Below are positions 44,128-52,870 of a stretch of DNA of 64,000 nucleotides, piece after piece (the stretch's first letter is position 1; the number at the start of each line of letters is the position of its first letter). Both the position numbers and the translations under genes were made by a program. Below the pieces are notes generated by a model. That model searched no databases. It was not told the DNA's origin and was given only the letters and a program-made list of their open reading frames with translations. Source of the DNA: Rhodococcus opacus B4 (GTDB lineage Bacteria > Actinomycetota > Actinomycetes > Mycobacteriales > Mycobacteriaceae); contig NC_012522.1 in the NCBI RefSeq assembly GCF_000010805.1, positions 5,518,001-5,582,000 on the forward strand, read 5' to 3'.

Positions 44128-45690
44128 TCAGTCGACGTCGGCCAGTTCCTTCGGCGATTCCGCCTTCGGGGTGGAACCCTTCCGCCCGGGCGCCCACACC
44201 GCGAGCAGCAGAGACGCCGCGAACAGCACGCAGGCCAGCACGACGGACGCCTCGTCGAAGCCCTTCAGGAACGAATCCCGGGCGAACGTCGCCAACTGCT
44301 CACCCTGCGGGCCCGCCACGTCGGCGACCTGCAGTGCCGCCGCCAGCGAACTCGATACCGGCTCCTTCGCGACCTCCGGAACGGCGTCGACCGCGGGCTG
44401 CACGTGTCGGCCGTAACCCGCGGCCAGGACGCTGCCCGCGAGTGCGACCCCGATGGCCGAACCGATCTCACGCGCGGTGTCGTTGACGGCCGACGCGACA
44501 CCCTGCTTCTCGTCGGGAGTGTTCTGCACGATGGCCGCCGTCGCGGGCGCCGTGCACAGTCCGATACCGAACGCGGCCACGATCAGCGGACCGCACACCT
44601 CCGCGTAACTCGAGTGCGCGTCGAGCCGCACGAGCAGGAGAATGCCCAGGCCGAGCAGCGCGGAGCCGGACGCGAGCAGCGGCCGGAGCCCGACGTGCGG
44701 GACGAGCATCGGCATGACCGCGGACATCGCCACCACAGGCACGGCGAGCGGGGCGAGCGCGAGCGCCGATTGCAGGGGGGAGTAGTTCAGTACCAGTTGG
44801 AGGTACTGAACGAGCAGGAAGAACAGGCCGAGCGAGGCCAGGAATTGGAGGAGCAGCGACATCGACCCCGAGCCGAAGGCGCGGTTGGCGAACAGCCGGA
44901 CGTCGAGCAGGGGGTGTTTTCTGCGGAGTTCCACGAGGGCGAACGCGGCCGCGGCGGCGAGGCCGCCGACGAGCAATCCGAGCACGGCGGGATCCAGCCA
45001 GCCGCGCTGCGGTGCCTCGATGGTTCCCAGGACGAACAGGCCGACCGCTGCGGCAATCAGCCCGGTGCCGGGCAGGTCCAGCGGTGGGCGCTCCGACTCC
45101 CGGGACGAGGAGATGGTGAAGCCGGTGACGAAGATCAGCGCGGACACCACGGTGAGGCCGATGAAGATGGCGTGCCACGACCACTTCTCGAGCAGGAATC
45201 CGGAGACCAGCAGGCCGGCGATCGCACCGGAACCGGCGACGCCCGACCAGATGCCCACGGCCCGGCCCCGGTGCGCGGCCGGAAAACCGGCGGTGAGCAG
45301 CGACAACGTGGCAGGCATGACGAGGGCGGCGCCGACGCCGGCCATTGCCCGGGAACCGATGATCCACTCGGGGGCGTCGTTGACCAGGGGGATCGCAGTG
45401 GAGGCGCCGAAGATCAGCAGTCCGATCATGAGCAGCCCGCGCCTGCCGTACCGGTCGCCGAGCGCGCCTGCCGGAAGCAGCAGGGCGGCCAGGGTGAGGG
45501 TGTAGCCGTCGACGATCCACGTCAGCTGGCGCTGTGTCGCACCTGTGTCGCGGGCGAGGTCGGGGAGCGCGGTGTTGAGGGCCGCCATCGCCGCGACCAC
45601 GAGGGCGACGGCGCAGCACGAGACCGTGAGCATCCAGATCTGCCGGAACGTCCAGCCGGTGGCGATGTCCTGCGGGTCCCGCGAGCGCAC
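44128..45690 (-). CDS. MFS drug-efflux transporter (EmrB/QacA, 14-TM type)
   Basis: The 520-residue protein has about 14 hydrophobic segments and the MFS motifs GALGDRYGRRGLLMIG (motif A) and GVAGSGAIAGLLVSGFLLE (motif C of antiporters). TWIVDGYTLTLAAL is typical of the EmrB/QacA group. It exports toxic compounds using the proton gradient. A divergent TetR gene with a palindrome between them suggests inducible expression. The C-terminus (RKGSTPKAESPKELADVD) is soluble. Confidence 0.9.
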   Translation of the reverse strand: MRSRDPQDIATGWTFRQIWMLTVSCCAVALVVAAMAALNTALPDLARDTGATQRQLTWIVDGYTLTLAALLLPAGALGDRYGRRGLLMIGLLIFGASTAIPLVNDAPEWIIGSRAMAGVGAALVMPATLSLLTAGFPAAHRGRAVGIWSGVAGSGAIAGLLVSGFLLEKWSWHAIFIGLTVVSALIFVTGFTISSSRESERPPLDLPGTGLIAAAVGLFVLGTIEAPQRGWLDPAVLGLLVGGLAAAAAFALVELRRKHPLLDVRLFANRAFGSGSMSLLLQFLASLGLFFLLVQYLQLVLNYSPLQSALALAPLAVPVVAMSAVMPMLVPHVGLRPLLASGSALLGLGILLLVRLDAHSSYAEVCGPLIVAAFGIGLCTAPATAAIVQNTPDEKQGVASAVNDTAREIGSAIGVALAGSVLAAGYGRHVQPAVDAVPEVAKEPVSSSLAAALQVADVAGPQGEQLATFARDSFLKGFDEASVVLACVLFAASLLLAVWAPGRKGSTPKAESPKELADVD

Positions 45691-45712
45691 GATGTGTCCC
45701 CTCCGTGGAAGT

Positions 45713-45733
45713 AACGAGACTGTCAGTATCGTT
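45713..45733. promoter_or_regulatory. Near-perfect 21-bp palindrome, likely TetR operator
   Basis: The arms AACGA and TCGTT enclose ACTGTCAGT-like inner arms around a single central base; most positions are symmetrical. It lies between the MFS pump start (45690) and the TetR start (45787), the expected place for an operator controlling both. Confidence 0.6.
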
Positions 45734-45786
45734 GGTAGACTGGTAGTTCACAAGTGGTCGGGCAGCGGCAGGAACGGGCGGTGCAG

Positions 45787-46452
45787 ATGAGTGAGCAGGA
45801 TCCCCGCAGGCAGCGCTCCCGGGCGCGGCTTCTCGACGCCGCGACAACTCTCCTCGCGAAGGGCGGCACGGACGCCGTCACCATCGACGCCGTCACCAAG
45901 CTGGCGAAGGTGGCTCGTGCCACGCTCTACCGACACTTCGACAACGGCACCGAACTGGTGGCCGCGGCGTTCGGGCGGCTGATTCCGCCCGCCCCCACGG
46001 TGCTCGCGGACGGCGACCTCCGGGACCGGCTGGTCGAACTGATGGTCAGTCAGGCGTCGCTCATCGAGAGCGCCCCGATGAACGTGACCGCGATGTGCTG
46101 GCTCGGCATGGGCCCCGCGCTGGACGACTATTCGAGCGCGGACGCCGTCGACGCGGACAAACCGGAACTGCGGACGCTGCGGCAGACGATCGTCGCGCAG
46201 TACCGGGCGGCGTTCGACCAGGTCTTCGGCACACCCGAGGCGGCGGAACGCCTCGGCGAATTCGACTACGACCTCGCCCTCGCCCAGCTCATCGGACCGC
46301 TCGTCTTCACCCGGCTCGCCACCCTCACCCCGCTCGGACGCGCCGCGTGTGAGCAGATCGTCGACGACTTCCTCGCCGCCCGCGACGCGCAGGTCGAAGC
46401 CGGTGCCGGCCCACCCGCGCTACGCGAGATACCGCCTGCTCAGGCGTTATGA
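45787..46452 (+). CDS. TetR-family regulator of the MFS pump
   Basis: The 221-residue protein has a TetR helix-turn-helix (RARLLDAATTLLAKGGTDAV, IDAVTKLAKVARATLYRHFD, about residues 8-56) and a C-terminal helical ligand domain. The ATG at 45787 (MSEQDPRRQRS) is chosen as closest to the DNA-binding domain. It is divergent from the efflux pump across a palindrome. A hairpin with a C(UUCG)G loop begins at the stop codon. Confidence 0.88.
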   Translation: MSEQDPRRQRSRARLLDAATTLLAKGGTDAVTIDAVTKLAKVARATLYRHFDNGTELVAAAFGRLIPPAPTVLADGDLRDRLVELMVSQASLIESAPMNVTAMCWLGMGPALDDYSSADAVDADKPELRTLRQTIVAQYRAAFDQVFGTPEAAERLGEFDYDLALAQLIGPLVFTRLATLTPLGRAACEQIVDDFLAARDAQVEAGAGPPALREIPPAQAL

Positions 46453-46477
46453 CGTCGACAGCTTCGGCTGTCGTCAT
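46449..46477 (+). terminator. C(UUCG)G hairpin at the TetR stop codon
   Basis: CGACAGC (46456-46462) pairs with GCTGTCG (46467-46473) around a TTCG tetraloop closed by C-G, a hyperstable loop. The flanking ATGA and TCAT can extend the stem past a 3-base bulge. A second stem, GCGCGGCA/TGCCGCGC (46492-46499 with 46505-46512), follows. Both precede the small ORF. Confidence 0.75.
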
Positions 46478-46544
46478 TACCGTGGCAGTGCGCGCGGCAC
46501 CCGATGCCGCGCCTGTCGAATGAATGGTGTGGGAAGGTTTCTCG

Positions 46545-46649
46545 ATGATCACTGATGCACTCAACTGGCTCCTCGGCGCGTGGGGCGGCGTCGCCGCGGG
46601 AAGCAGCGGATACTCCATCCCGCCCGGAACCCTTCCCTTCGGAAGCTGA
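46545..46649 (+). CDS. Candidate small protein (34 aa)
   Basis: The ORF starts MITDALNWLLGAWGG and ends PPGTLPFGS. A good ribosome site, GGGAAGG (46531-46537), precedes the ATG at normal spacing. The N-terminal half can form a Trp-containing amphipathic or membrane helix, and the C-terminal half is Gly/Ser/Pro-rich. It stands alone downstream of two strong hairpins and 6 bp from the convergent cyclase stop. Short hydrophobic peptides of this kind include membrane-active and channel-forming peptides in mycolic-acid bacteria, but no family match can be claimed. Confidence 0.45.
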   Translation: MITDALNWLLGAWGGVAAGSSGYSIPPGTLPFGS

Positions 46650-46655
46650 CGGTCG

Positions 46656-47708
46656 TCAGGCGTCCCGGTTACGGCGCAGCACGAACTGTTCGAGCCTGCG
46701 TATCCCTCGAACGCGTCGTGGGCGTAGCTGTTTGAGGTAGTAATCGGGCGCCTCGGCGAGTTCGTCGGCGAGTTCCTCGTCGATCAGCACCGTGCCGGGA
46801 CGCGCCGAACCGGTGAGTCGCGCCGCGGTGTTGACGACGGAACCGTAGAGGTCGCCGAACCGGACGAGCACCGGACCCATCGCGAGACCGACCCGCAGTT
46901 CGGGGTCCGTCTCGTCCGGCAGGACCCGCTCCTGGAGTTGCAAGGCGATCTCCGCCGCATCGGCCGGCGATTCGACGGCGAACATCACCTCGTCGCCGAC
47001 CGTCTTCACCACCCACCCCTGATGCCCGCCGATCACCGTCGTCGACGCCGACTCGAAGCGTTCCAGCAGGTCGGCGAGGTCCCGCGCTCCGAGTTGACGC
47101 GTCAGGGACGTGTACCCGACGATGTCCGCGAACCCGACCACCAGGTTGCGGCTCGCGACCTCCTCGCCGGGATTGCCCACGTTGCGGCCGGTGGTCGAGG
47201 CGACGTGCCTGCGCCACACGTACGCCTGCAGCGACTCGACCGCCGGAAGGATCTCGGCGGTGAGCCCCCGCACCTGCTCCCGGATCTCCTGCTCGTCGCT
47301 GTCCGCCGAACCCGCGAGCTGATCGACGATGTGCGTACTGATCAGCGACACCTGCCACTCGGCGAGCCGCGACAACGACTGACCCAGCGCGCGGGCCGCC
47401 GCCACCTCCCGCTCCGGTGAGATGATCCCGCGGTCGACGAGCGACGCCATGGTCCGCAGCGCGGCGGCGTCCCCCTCGGTGAACATGACGCTGTCCGGGT
47501 CGATGTCGACCGCGAAACCCATCGACACCCACAGGCGGTCCGCCCGCTCGAGGGACACACCCGCGACGTCGGCGATCTCCGCCCGCGTGTAACGGCGGGG
47601 CCCGCCCAGAAGCGACTCCTCGAGATCGGCCTGGACGTCGCGGAGCAGGGTCGGTGAGATCTCCGCCGGCGTTGCCGCCTCGTCGTTCTCCGGTGCTTCC
47701 GAGGTCAC
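46656..47708 (-). CDS. Class III adenylate cyclase (Rv2212-like)
   Basis: The 350-residue protein has a helical N-terminal regulatory region with a DNA-binding-like helix (YTRAEIADVAGVSLERADRL) and a C-terminal class III cyclase domain (about 185-350). The metal-binding Asp195 (VVGFADIVGYTSL) and Asp239 (KTVGDEVMF), the adenine-specifying Lys235 and Asp286, and the transition-state residues Asn293 and Arg297 are all present, so it should make cAMP. The domain order resembles M. tuberculosis Rv2212. The GTG at 47708 follows GAGAGGA; upstream GTG codons are possible alternatives. Confidence 0.88.
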   Translation of the reverse strand: MTSEAPENDEAATPAEISPTLLRDVQADLEESLLGGPRRYTRAEIADVAGVSLERADRLWVSMGFAVDIDPDSVMFTEGDAAALRTMASLVDRGIISPEREVAAARALGQSLSRLAEWQVSLISTHIVDQLAGSADSDEQEIREQVRGLTAEILPAVESLQAYVWRRHVASTTGRNVGNPGEEVASRNLVVGFADIVGYTSLTRQLGARDLADLLERFESASTTVIGGHQGWVVKTVGDEVMFAVESPADAAEIALQLQERVLPDETDPELRVGLAMGPVLVRFGDLYGSVVNTAARLTGSARPGTVLIDEELADELAEAPDYYLKQLRPRRVRGIRRLEQFVLRRNRDA

Positions 47709-47849
47709 GTTGTTCCTCTCGCTACGTTCGATTCGCACGCCCTCGATCTTCCACTGCGCGAGCCCGTCCGATGGGGAAACGTCGGTGGCGTGTGCGAGAG
47801 TTGCGGTGCGCACGAGCGTAACCAGGAGACAGACCAGAAAGGACAGCGC

Positions 47850-48566
47850 ATGCCGCCCCGTAGACGTTCCGGCGCCGCCGCACCGGATCACCTGACCGCG
47901 GAGAATCTCGAGACCCTCGCTGCCGCGATCGCGGAAGGCAAGCGGGCCACCGTGTATCTGCGCGAGGCCATGCCCAGCCTCGGGCTCGAGGCCGGAGCCT
48001 CGGCGAAAGTCATCTCCGTGCAAGGCAATACGGTCCAGATTCGCCCCAAGGGCGTCGACGACGAGCTCCCCTTCGAAGCCGAGGAGCTTCTGATGAGACG
48101 AATTCCGGCGCCCAAGCCGGCGACCGCCGCCGCGTCCGCCCCCGCGGCGCCGGTCGTGCACCAGGAGATCGAACCCGGTCCGCCGCCCGCCCCCAGGGCG
48201 CCCGCGAAGAAGACCGTCGCGGTGCCGCAGCCGGCCGCCGCCGCGGTCCCGAAACCCGCCGCGGCACCGGCCAAACGCACCGGCAGGAAGGTGCCCGCGG
48301 GAGTGAGTGTCACCATCCACGCCGGCGCCGACAACGACTGGAGCGTCACCGTCGCGCACGGAGCCAAGCGCCCCGGCAAGGCCGTCCCCGTGTCTCCGGA
48401 CGCCGTCGAGCGAGCGGTTCGGGAACTCGGCGAGGAGACTGCGATCGAGGCCGTCGAGTCGATCATCGTCGCGGCCCGCAACCTCGCCGCGGCCAGGGTC
48501 GACGAGCTGAGCCGGCAACTCGAGGACGCCCGCAAAGCGCTGGAGGCCCTCGGCGCGAGCGACTAG
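47850..48566 (+). CDS. Hypothetical Ala/Pro-rich protein (possibly DUF6319 family)
   Basis: The 238-residue protein has an N-terminal helical/beta region (ENLETLAAAIAEGKRATVYL, KVISVQGNTVQIRPKGVDDE), a Pro/Ala/Lys-rich linker (about 95-155), and a C-terminal region with VSVTIHAGADNDWSVTVAHG and a coiled helix RVDELSRQLEDARKALEAL. Similar actinobacterial proteins are grouped as DUF6319 as far as I recall; no function is known. The ATG at 47850 is preceded by GAAAGGA. It is divergent from the cyclase gene. Confidence 0.65.
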   Translation: MPPRRRSGAAAPDHLTAENLETLAAAIAEGKRATVYLREAMPSLGLEAGASAKVISVQGNTVQIRPKGVDDELPFEAEELLMRRIPAPKPATAAASAPAAPVVHQEIEPGPPPAPRAPAKKTVAVPQPAAAAVPKPAAAPAKRTGRKVPAGVSVTIHAGADNDWSVTVAHGAKRPGKAVPVSPDAVERAVRELGEETAIEAVESIIVAARNLAAARVDELSRQLEDARKALEALGASD

Positions 48567-48686
48567 CGCCCGGACGAGCAACGGTCGCGGTCCCTACATC
48601 GGCATTCCCCCACGCAGGGCTTGTGCGGGTGGGATTCTTATGGAGAGACACGCGGCCGTCGGGGCTCATCCGGGAAGGTTCGAAAA

Positions 48687-49340
48687 ATGTTGAAACGATT
48701 CGCGGCGGTTGTTGCGGCGACAGCGGGAATTCTGGGATTCGTTGCGGCAGGGACCGCGACAGCAGCTCCGGCCGCCGTGCTGGGGGGCGGTTCGGGGATC
48801 GTGGTGAACGACGAACTCGTCTGTTCACTCACCACCATCGGACACGACAACGCGGGCCGGCTCGTCGGTCTGACGGCGGGACACTGCGGTGAGGTCGGCT
48901 CGTACGTGGTGCCCGAGGCCAGTCAGGACAGCGGCATCGTCGGCGAGTTCGTCATCTCCAACCCCGCGCTCGACTACGCGGTGATCCAGTTCGATCCGGC
49001 GAAGGTCGTCCCGGTCAACCGGGTCGGCGGCGTCACCATCACCCGGATCGGCGCACCGGCAGCCTTCCCGCAGGTGGCGTGCAAGGAAGGCCGGACCACG
49101 GGCAACACCTGCGGCATCGTCTACGGCGACCTCATGCAGACGGGGGAGACGTGGACCCAGGCCTGTGTGATCGAGGGTGACTCGGGCGCACCGATGGTCG
49201 TCGGCACCACCCTCGTCGCCATGGTCAACGCCTACCTCGCGGCCCCGTGCATCGGCCCGGAGATCGGCACCAACCTCAACTCGATCGTCAACGACATGAA
49301 CGCGAACGCCGGTCCCGGTGCCGGGTTCCGGCCCATCTAG
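48687..49340 (+). CDS. Secreted trypsin-like serine protease (S1 family)
   Basis: The 217-residue protein has a signal peptide (MLKRFAAVVAATAGILGFVA, cleavage near ATAAPA) and a chymotrypsin-type fold. The catalytic triad is His66 (LTAGHCG), Asp96 (ALDYAVI) and Ser166 (IEGDSGAPM), with pairs of cysteines around His66 and Ser166. There is almost no propeptide between the signal and the catalytic domain. It is probably an exported protease or a protease-fold protein of mycolate bacteria. It has its own promoter region and is followed by a hairpin repeat. Confidence 0.85.
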   Translation: MLKRFAAVVAATAGILGFVAAGTATAAPAAVLGGGSGIVVNDELVCSLTTIGHDNAGRLVGLTAGHCGEVGSYVVPEASQDSGIVGEFVISNPALDYAVIQFDPAKVVPVNRVGGVTITRIGAPAAFPQVACKEGRTTGNTCGIVYGDLMQTGETWTQACVIEGDSGAPMVVGTTLVAMVNAYLAAPCIGPEIGTNLNSIVNDMNANAGPGAGFRPI

Positions 49341-49355
49341 GCGCCTCCGGCGCTC

Positions 49356-49409
49356 GTGCGCCTTTCTGGTTGTCCTGGCTACCAGAAAGGCACACGGGCG
49401 CGAAGCGCC
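49356..49409. repeat. Hairpin repeat, copy 2
   Basis: GTGCGCCTTTCTGGT (49356-49370) pairs with ACCAGAAAGGCACAC (49381-49395) with one mismatch. A second small stem (GGGCGCGAAGCGCC) follows and ends at the ilvD stop codon (complement of 49409-49411). It lies between the convergent protease and ilvD genes. It belongs to the same family as 5362 and 63850. Confidence 0.8.
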
Positions 49410-51103
49410 TACCCGCAGACCGCGCCGCCCGAGGCCGAACCGACGAGCTTCGTGTACTTGGCCAGGACCCCGCGGGTGTAGCGCGGGGGCAGCGGCTCCC
49501 ACCCGTCCTTGCGGCCGGCCAGTTCCTTCTCGTCGACGAGCAGTTCCAGCGTGCCCGTTCCGACGTCCAGGCGGATCTGATCGCCGTCGCGGACGAACGC
49601 GATGGGACCGCCGTCGACGGCCTCCGGCGCCACGTGCCCGACGCACAGGCCGGTGGTGCCACCGGAGAATCGCCCGTCGGTGAGGAGCAGGACGTCCTTG
49701 CCGAGGCCGGCCCCCTTGATGGCGCCGGTGATCGCGAGCATCTCGCGCATCCCGGGACCGCCCTTGGGGCCCTCGTAACGGATGACGACGACGTCGCCGT
49801 TCGTGATGGTGCCGTCCTCGAGGGCGTCCATCGCGGCGCGCTCGCGTTCGAAGACGCGGGCCGTGCCGGTGAAGACGTCGGAGTCGAACCCGGCGGACTT
49901 CACCACCGCGCCGCCCGGGGCGAGGGAACCCTCGAGGATCGTGATGCCGCCGGTCGGGTGGATCGGCGAACTCATCGCGCGCAGCACCTTGCCGTCCGGG
50001 TCGGGCGGCGCGATGTCGGCGAGGTTCTCGGCCATCGTCCGGCCGGTGACGGTCAGGCAGTCGCCGTGCAGCATCCCGGCGTCGAGGAGGGCCTTCATGA
50101 TGACGGGGACGCCGCCGATGTGGTCGACGTCCTTCATCACGTGCTTGCCGAACGGCTTGACGTCGGCGAGGTGCGGGACGCGGGCGCCGACGCGGGAGAA
50201 GTCGCCGAGGTTCAGTTCCACTCCGGCTTCGCTGGCGATGGCCAGCAGGTGCAGGACGGCGTTGGTGGAACCGCCGAACGCCATGACCACGGCGATGGCG
50301 TTCTCGAACGCCTCCTTGGTGAGGATGTCCCGGGCGGTGATGCCGCGGCGGAGGAGTTCGACGACGGCCTCGCCGCTGCGCCTCGCGAACCCGTCGCGAC
50401 GGCGGTCGGTGGCCGGCGGGGACGCGCTGCCGGGCAGCGACATGCCCAGCGCCTCGGCGGCACTGGCCATCGTGTTGGCGGTGTACATGCCGCCGCAGGC
50501 ACCCTCGCCGGGGCAGATGGCGCGCTCGATGGCGTCGACGTCCTCGCGGCTCATCAGTCCGCGCGAACACGCGCCGACCGCCTCGAACGCGTCGATGATG
50601 GTGACGTCGAGTTCGGTGCCGTCGGACAGTTTGGCGATGCCCGGCAGGATCGACCCCGCGTAGAGGAACACGCTCGACAGGTCGAGGCGGGCCGCGGCCA
50701 TCAGCATGCCGGGCAGCGACTTGTCGCAACCGGCGAGCAGCACCGACCCGTCGAGGCGTTCGGCCTGCATCACCGTTTCCACACTGTCGGCGATCACTTC
50801 GCGCGACACGAGGGAGAAGTGCATGCCCTCGTGTCCCATCGAGATGCCGTCGGACACGGAGATGGTGCCGAACTCGAGGGGATACCCGCCCGCCGCGTGG
50901 ACGCCGTCCTTGACGGCCTTCGCGAGCCGGTCGAGCGAGAGGTTGCAGGGGGTGATCTCGTTCCAGGAGGAGGCCACGCCGATCTGGGATTTGCCCCAGT
51001 CGTCGTCGCCCATCCCCACCGCACGGAGCATGCCGCGTGCCGCGGTCTTCTCCAGTCCGTCGGTGACGTCGCGGCTGCGGGGTTTCGGATCCGGGGTATT
51101 CAT
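49409..51103 (-). CDS. ilvD: Dihydroxy-acid dehydratase
   Basis: The 564-residue enzyme dehydrates dihydroxy-acids to 2-keto acids in valine, leucine and isoleucine synthesis. It uses an iron-sulfur cluster, and the cluster cysteines fall in LLAGCDKSLPGM and GACSRGL with a CPGEGACGGMYTANT segment. Other signatures are MGDDDWGKSQIGVASSWNEI, GHEGMHFSLVSREVIADS and a C-terminal TDGRFSGGTTGLCVGHVAPE. The length is that of the shorter actinobacterial form. The start is preceded by a tandem 35-bp duplication. Confidence 0.96.
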   Translation of the reverse strand: MNTPDPKPRSRDVTDGLEKTAARGMLRAVGMGDDDWGKSQIGVASSWNEITPCNLSLDRLAKAVKDGVHAAGGYPLEFGTISVSDGISMGHEGMHFSLVSREVIADSVETVMQAERLDGSVLLAGCDKSLPGMLMAAARLDLSSVFLYAGSILPGIAKLSDGTELDVTIIDAFEAVGACSRGLMSREDVDAIERAICPGEGACGGMYTANTMASAAEALGMSLPGSASPPATDRRRDGFARRSGEAVVELLRRGITARDILTKEAFENAIAVVMAFGGSTNAVLHLLAIASEAGVELNLGDFSRVGARVPHLADVKPFGKHVMKDVDHIGGVPVIMKALLDAGMLHGDCLTVTGRTMAENLADIAPPDPDGKVLRAMSSPIHPTGGITILEGSLAPGGAVVKSAGFDSDVFTGTARVFERERAAMDALEDGTITNGDVVVIRYEGPKGGPGMREMLAITGAIKGAGLGKDVLLLTDGRFSGGTTGLCVGHVAPEAVDGGPIAFVRDGDQIRLDVGTGTLELLVDEKELAGRKDGWEPLPPRYTRGVLAKYTKLVGSASGGAVCG

Positions 51104-51111
51104 GGATCCCA

Positions 51112-51185
51112 GCGTAGGCGGGACCCTCGGCGGCGGTTGGCTAAATGCGTAGGCGGGACCCTCGGCGGCGGTTGGCTAAATGCGT
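51112..51185. repeat. Tandem duplication of a 35-bp unit upstream of ilvD
   Basis: A 35-base unit (GCGTAGGCGGGACCCTCGGC...GGCTAAAT) is present at 51112-51146 and again, exactly, at 51147-51181, followed by a partial GCGT. The second copy contains the last codon and stop (51176-51178, minus strand) of the neighbouring gene, so the original junction has been duplicated. The exact identity suggests a recent slippage event. Confidence 0.9.
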
Positions 51186-51742
51186 TGCCGGGGATCGCGA
51201 CCGGTCAGGGCGATCAGGCGATCCTGCAGCGGCGCGTCCCCGGGAACGTCGACGGGGTCGGCGAACAGCCCGCTCTCGGAGAGCATCTCGCGTTGGTCGT
51301 CGAGATCCGACCAGACGCCGGCGACGAGTTGCGGGTCGAGTGCGTCGTCGGATCCGGTGGCCACGGCGAGGTCCCAGGCGTGGATGGTGACGTCGGCGGT
51401 CTGCTGCCGCAGGTACGGCTCGAGCGGCACCGTGCCGTAGGACAGGTGCACGTGCGTCTGCCGATCGGTCGACGACCACGCGCGGATGGCCGCGTCCGAG
51501 TACCGCTGCCATTCGGCCCGCATGTCGCCGTGCAGGGGCTCGATGTCCGGGGTCGCCTCGCCGACCGTCTTCCCGGCGAGCAACGGGGGAACCCACTGCT
51601 GTTCCTCGATGACGTGCCGCACGAGTTGGGTGACGTCCCACTCGCGGTCCGGTGTCGGCGCGGACCAGTCGGTGATCGCGGCGACCCGCGCACCGAACTC
51701 GCGGTGGGCGATGCGGGCGAGTTCGAACCAGTCGAATGCCAT
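51176..51742 (-). CDS. DinB-like/TIGR03086 family protein
   Basis: The 188-residue helical protein fits the TIGR03086/maleylpyruvate isomerase N-terminal (DinB-like) group. Visible features are WSAPTPDREWDVTQLVRHVIEEQQWV (first metal-ligand His), DVTIHAWDLAVATG (metal-binding His) and an early FELARIAHREFGARV helix. Members may bind a divalent metal and use mycothiol. The stop lies within the tandem duplication next to ilvD. It is divergent from the aldo/keto reductase gene. Confidence 0.8.
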   Translation of the reverse strand: MAFDWFELARIAHREFGARVAAITDWSAPTPDREWDVTQLVRHVIEEQQWVPPLLAGKTVGEATPDIEPLHGDMRAEWQRYSDAAIRAWSSTDRQTHVHLSYGTVPLEPYLRQQTADVTIHAWDLAVATGSDDALDPQLVAGVWSDLDDQREMLSESGLFADPVDVPGDAPLQDRLIALTGRDPRQRI

Positions 51743-51826
51743 GCCTTCAGGGTAGAGGCAGCCGGGTCACGATCAGCGCGATTCCAAACGATGCACCGGT
51801 CGGGGTGCTCGGGAAGGATGGGGCGC

Positions 51827-52825
51827 ATGACCAACATCCCCACCGTGCAGTTGTCCGAAGGCCTCACCGTCAGCGCGCAGGGCTACGGCGCCATGTCCGT
51901 CGCCCCCGTGTACGGCCCCGTCGACCCCGCGGAGGCGCTCGCGACCCTCCACCACGCCATCGACATCGGAGTGACGTTCATCGACACGGCCAACGTGTAC
52001 GGCGACGGCGCGAGCGAGATCGCGGTGGGCACGGTGCTGAAGGAACGCCGCGACGAGGTGCAGCTGGCCACCAAGTTCGGTCTCGTCGGCAACATTGCGA
52101 ACGGCAGGCGCAGCATCAACGGCAAACCCGAATACGTGGGGCAGGCGCTCGACGAGTCGCTGAGCCGGCTCGGAGTCGACACCGTCGATCTCTACTACCT
52201 GCACCGCGTGGACCCCGAGGTGCCCATCGAGGACACCGTCGGCGCGATCGCGGAGCAGGTGAAGGCCGGAAAGGTCCGCCACATCGGACTGTCGGAGGCG
52301 ACCGGCGACGAGTTGCGTCGCGCGTCGCGGGTGCATCCGATCGCCGCGATTCAGAGCGAGTGGAGCATCTGGAGCCGCGACGTCGAGAAGCACGTGGTTC
52401 CGGCGGCGGCGGAACTGGGCATCGGCTTCGTGCCGTACTCGCCGGTCGGCCGCGGCTTCCTCACCGGAACGTACGACCCGGCCGTGCTGGGCGACAAGGA
52501 CCTGCGCCGCCGGTTCCCGCGTTTCGGGGACGACGCGCTGCCGTCGAACCTGAAGGTGCTCGACGTCGTCCGCGAGGTGGCTGCCGAACTCGACGCGACG
52601 CCCGCCCAGGTGTCGCTGGCCTGGCTGGACGCGAAGGGCCGGGAGTTCGGGTTGCCGTCCGTGTCGATTCCCGGCACCCGGTTCGCCGCGCGTGTGACGG
52701 AGAACGCAGGCGCCCTCGCGCTCACGCTGACCGAGGGGCAGATCGCGCGCCTGGACCTGCTGGCGGACCTCACCGTCGGCGAGCGCACGGCCGATCCGAC
52801 CTGGGTGTCGCTGGGCCGCGAGTGA
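51827..52825 (+). CDS. Aldo/keto reductase
   Basis: The 332-residue (beta/alpha)8 NADPH-dependent reductase has the tetrad Asp and Tyr in FIDTANVYG, Lys in LATKFGLV and His in YYLHRVD, and the nucleotide site near the C-terminus (IPGTRFAARVTEN). VQLSEGLTVSAQGYGAMSVA is typical of AKR13-like enzymes. The ATG at 51827 has GGAAGG 9 bases upstream; an ATG at 51818 is the alternative. Carbonyl substrate unknown. Confidence 0.92.
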   Translation: MTNIPTVQLSEGLTVSAQGYGAMSVAPVYGPVDPAEALATLHHAIDIGVTFIDTANVYGDGASEIAVGTVLKERRDEVQLATKFGLVGNIANGRRSINGKPEYVGQALDESLSRLGVDTVDLYYLHRVDPEVPIEDTVGAIAEQVKAGKVRHIGLSEATGDELRRASRVHPIAAIQSEWSIWSRDVEKHVVPAAAELGIGFVPYSPVGRGFLTGTYDPAVLGDKDLRRRFPRFGDDALPSNLKVLDVVREVAAELDATPAQVSLAWLDAKGREFGLPSVSIPGTRFAARVTENAGALALTLTEGQIARLDLLADLTVGERTADPTWVSLGRE

Positions 52826-52870
52826 CTTCAGTCAGCGGGTAATACCTGCTGGCGGGTAGTTTGATCTGCG

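Noticed and set aside
51112..51185. Phage or island attachment site
   Set aside because: The two identical copies are directly adjacent and no integrase, tRNA gene or foreign segment lies nearby, so slippage duplication is simpler.
49247..52825. A 1192-codon open frame on the plus strand
   Set aside because: Only its last ~330 codons (the aldo/keto reductase) look like protein. The rest is the codon-biased shadow of ilvD on the opposite strand.
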